Assembly: GCA_900539675.1 (NCBI GenBank) | Contig: UQDJ01000040.1 | Span: 1 to 14,570 of the forward strand | Direction: 5' to 3' | Length of the DNA: 14,570 nt | Source: an uncultured Coriobacteriaceae bacterium | GTDB lineage: Bacteria > Actinomycetota > Coriobacteriia > Coriobacteriales > Eggerthellaceae | Shown: in pieces, positions 13,758-14,570 of the stretch | Layout: every line of letters begins with the position of its first letter | Position numbering within the stretch: the stretch's first letter is position 1 | Made by a program: the position numbers and the translations under genes | The notes under the pieces: model-generated | What the model saw: only the letters and a program-made list of their open reading frames with translations | Databases searched by the model: none | Told to the model about the DNA's origin: nothing

Positions 13758-13873
13758 GCGATGATCAAACAATGATCAAATAATGGTCGAGCAATGATCG
13801 AGCAATAAATGGACGATGGCTGGACGATAAAAGTCATTCGTCGGAACTTTCTAATATCACGGTAATATCACGG
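13758..13873. repeat. Three neighbouring 11-bp tandem repeats
   Basis: Four units GCGATGATCAA, ACAATGATCAA, ATAATGGTCGA and GCAATGATCGA (13758-13801) differ only by transitions. TGGACGATGGC / TGGACGATAAA follow (13810-13831), then two exact TAATATCACGG units (13852-13873). All three have an 11-bp period although the sequences are unrelated. Confidence 0.85.
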
Positions 13874-13884
13874 TGAAAGATTCA

Positions 13885-13906
13885 ATTAGATCTACGCGTA
13901 TCTAAT
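13885..13906. promoter_or_regulatory. Inverted repeat upstream of the pilus gene
   Basis: ATTAGAT (13885-13891) and ATCTAAT (13900-13906) flank an 8-bp centre, CTACGCGT. It lies about 155 bp before the pilus gene start. It could be an operator for that gene; no clear promoter was found nearby. Confidence 0.3.
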
Positions 13907-14017
13907 AGGTCAGTTTTTTATCCAATAGAGGGTGTAAATCATTGCTCCATATCCAACAAAAGTCCACTTCAGATAAACATTGGATGTAAAAAAGTTCCTC
14001 TTTTCTTATTCAGAATA

Positions 14018-14058
14018 TTTCTCCTTTCCTGCGATTATGAAGGCAGCGAAAGGAGGAA
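14018..14058 (+). promoter_or_regulatory. Hairpin that pairs with the ribosome binding site of the pilus gene
   Basis: TTTCTCCTTTC (14018-14028) can pair with GAAAGGAGGAA (14048-14058) with one G-U pair, and CTGC (14029-14032) with GCAG (14043-14046), leaving one bulged C and a 10-nt loop. The right arm contains the whole AAAGGAGG Shine-Dalgarno sequence and ends 3 nt before the ATG at 14062. The folded RNA would hide the site. Whether it folds this way in the cell is inference. Confidence 0.6.
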
Positions 14059-14061
14059 CTC

Positions 14062-14570
14062 ATGCGCAAGGGAACATTGGTGGCAGGGATCGTCTGCGGT
14101 GTCATTTGTGCTGTGTGCATCGCTCTTTATATGTCGCTTGTAAAACAGGAGTCTGATTCTGCACGCGCTGAAGCAATGGAGCGCTATGGTGGCGAGCAGG
14201 TAGAAGTGCTTGTGGCTACCCGCGATATATATCCAGGTGAAACCGTGGATACTAGCAATTCCACCATGAGAACTTGGCTTGCAGATCTTTTACCTAAGGA
14301 CAGCGTTTCTAATTACGACGAAGTACGAGGTCAGAAGATCACCTCTTTGGTGGCATCAGGTGAGGTTATTTCTGGTGTGCGTTTTTCATCTGATGCCACT
14401 TCGCTTGATATTCCGCAAGGATGCGTTGCTCTTTCGGTGCCGGCAGAAGACGTGCAGGCTGTTGGTGGCGCGCTTCGTGCAGGCGCATTGGTGGACGTGT
14501 ATGCCACGGGCAGTCAAACTGCCTGCTTGGGGCAAAACCTTCTAGTACTTGCAACTAATGCTGATGGTGC
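14062..14570 (+). CDS. cpaB: CpaB/RcpC-type Flp (Tad) pilus assembly protein, N-terminal part (runs off the window)
   Basis: The first 169 codons are present. Residues 5-26 form one membrane segment (TLVAGIVCGVICAVCIALYM), followed by a short charged helix. An SAF-type domain spans about 47-110: VEVLVATRDIYPGETVD (47-63), TWLADLLPKDSV (71-82), then EVRGQKITSLVASGEVIS (87-104). IPQGCVALSVPAEDVQAVGG (118-137) and AGALVDVYATG (140-150) match the RcpC/CpaB C-terminal domain. CpaB proteins act at the cell envelope in assembly of Flp pili, usually followed by CpaC/E/F-type genes, which would lie outside the window. In organisms with one membrane the partner set is reduced. AAAGGAGG precedes the ATG by about 5 nt but lies in a hairpin. 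Confidence 0.85.
   Translation, partial: MRKGTLVAGIVCGVICAVCIALYMSLVKQESDSARAEAMERYGGEQVEVLVATRDIYPGETVDTSNSTMRTWLADLLPKDSVSNYDEVRGQKITSLVASGEVISGVRFSSDATSLDIPQGCVALSVPAEDVQAVGGALRAGALVDVYATGSQTACLGQNLLVLATNADG

Overview
The window looks like chromosomal DNA from an anaerobic respiring bacterium of moderate GC (about half by eye). A member of the Coriobacteriia (Eggerthella relatives) is my best guess. The reasons are an MFS, LysR and acyl-CoA reductase gene mix, a TAXI-type lipoprotein, a Flp/Tad pilus gene and GTG starts. This is inference from gene content, and no rRNA or marker gene is present to confirm it.

Layout. Positions 1-166 (minus) are the first 55 codons of a TRAP-TAXI solute-binding lipoprotein, divergent from a LysR regulator (322-1260, plus). 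A CaiA-like/acyl-CoA dehydrogenase family flavoenzyme lies alone on the minus strand (1536-2759) with its own terminator. A gene-poor spacer of about 1.3 kb (2760-4047) with degenerate repeats separates it from a plus-strand cluster: a second, closely CaiA-like acyl-CoA dehydrogenase (4048-5199), then fixA, fixB, fixC and fixX (5263-8578). Two closely related MFS transporters follow (9043-10350 and 11031-12353), then a second LysR regulator (12633-13562). The window ends in the first 169 codons of a CpaB/RcpC-type Flp pilus protein (14062-14570).

How the genes fit together. FixAB is an electron-transfer flavoprotein, FixC a flavoprotein related to ETF:quinone oxidoreductase, and FixX its ferredoxin-like partner. 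In E. coli, FixABCX passes electrons to the crotonobetainyl-CoA reductase CaiA. Here the same five parts are adjacent, but no CoA-transferase (CaiB), CoA ligase (CaiC), hydratase (CaiD) or BCCT carrier (CaiT) lies in the window. Two MFS carriers sit where a substrate transporter would be expected. I infer an anaerobic enoyl-CoA (or carnitine-like) reduction module whose substrate is unknown and whose CoA-activating enzyme must be encoded elsewhere.

Noteworthy structure: an intrinsic terminator splits fixAB from fixCX. The two dehydrogenases appear to carry their catalytic glutamate at the two different positions known in the superfamily. The two MFS promoters are related, and one carries a perfect 17-bp palindrome over its -35 region. 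A perfect 24-bp palindrome and a 6 x 17-bp tandem repeat lie between the transporters. Almost every longer spacer has its own short tandem repeat (unit 11, 13, 16, 17 or 25 bp). A long hairpin appears to bury the ribosome binding site of the pilus gene.
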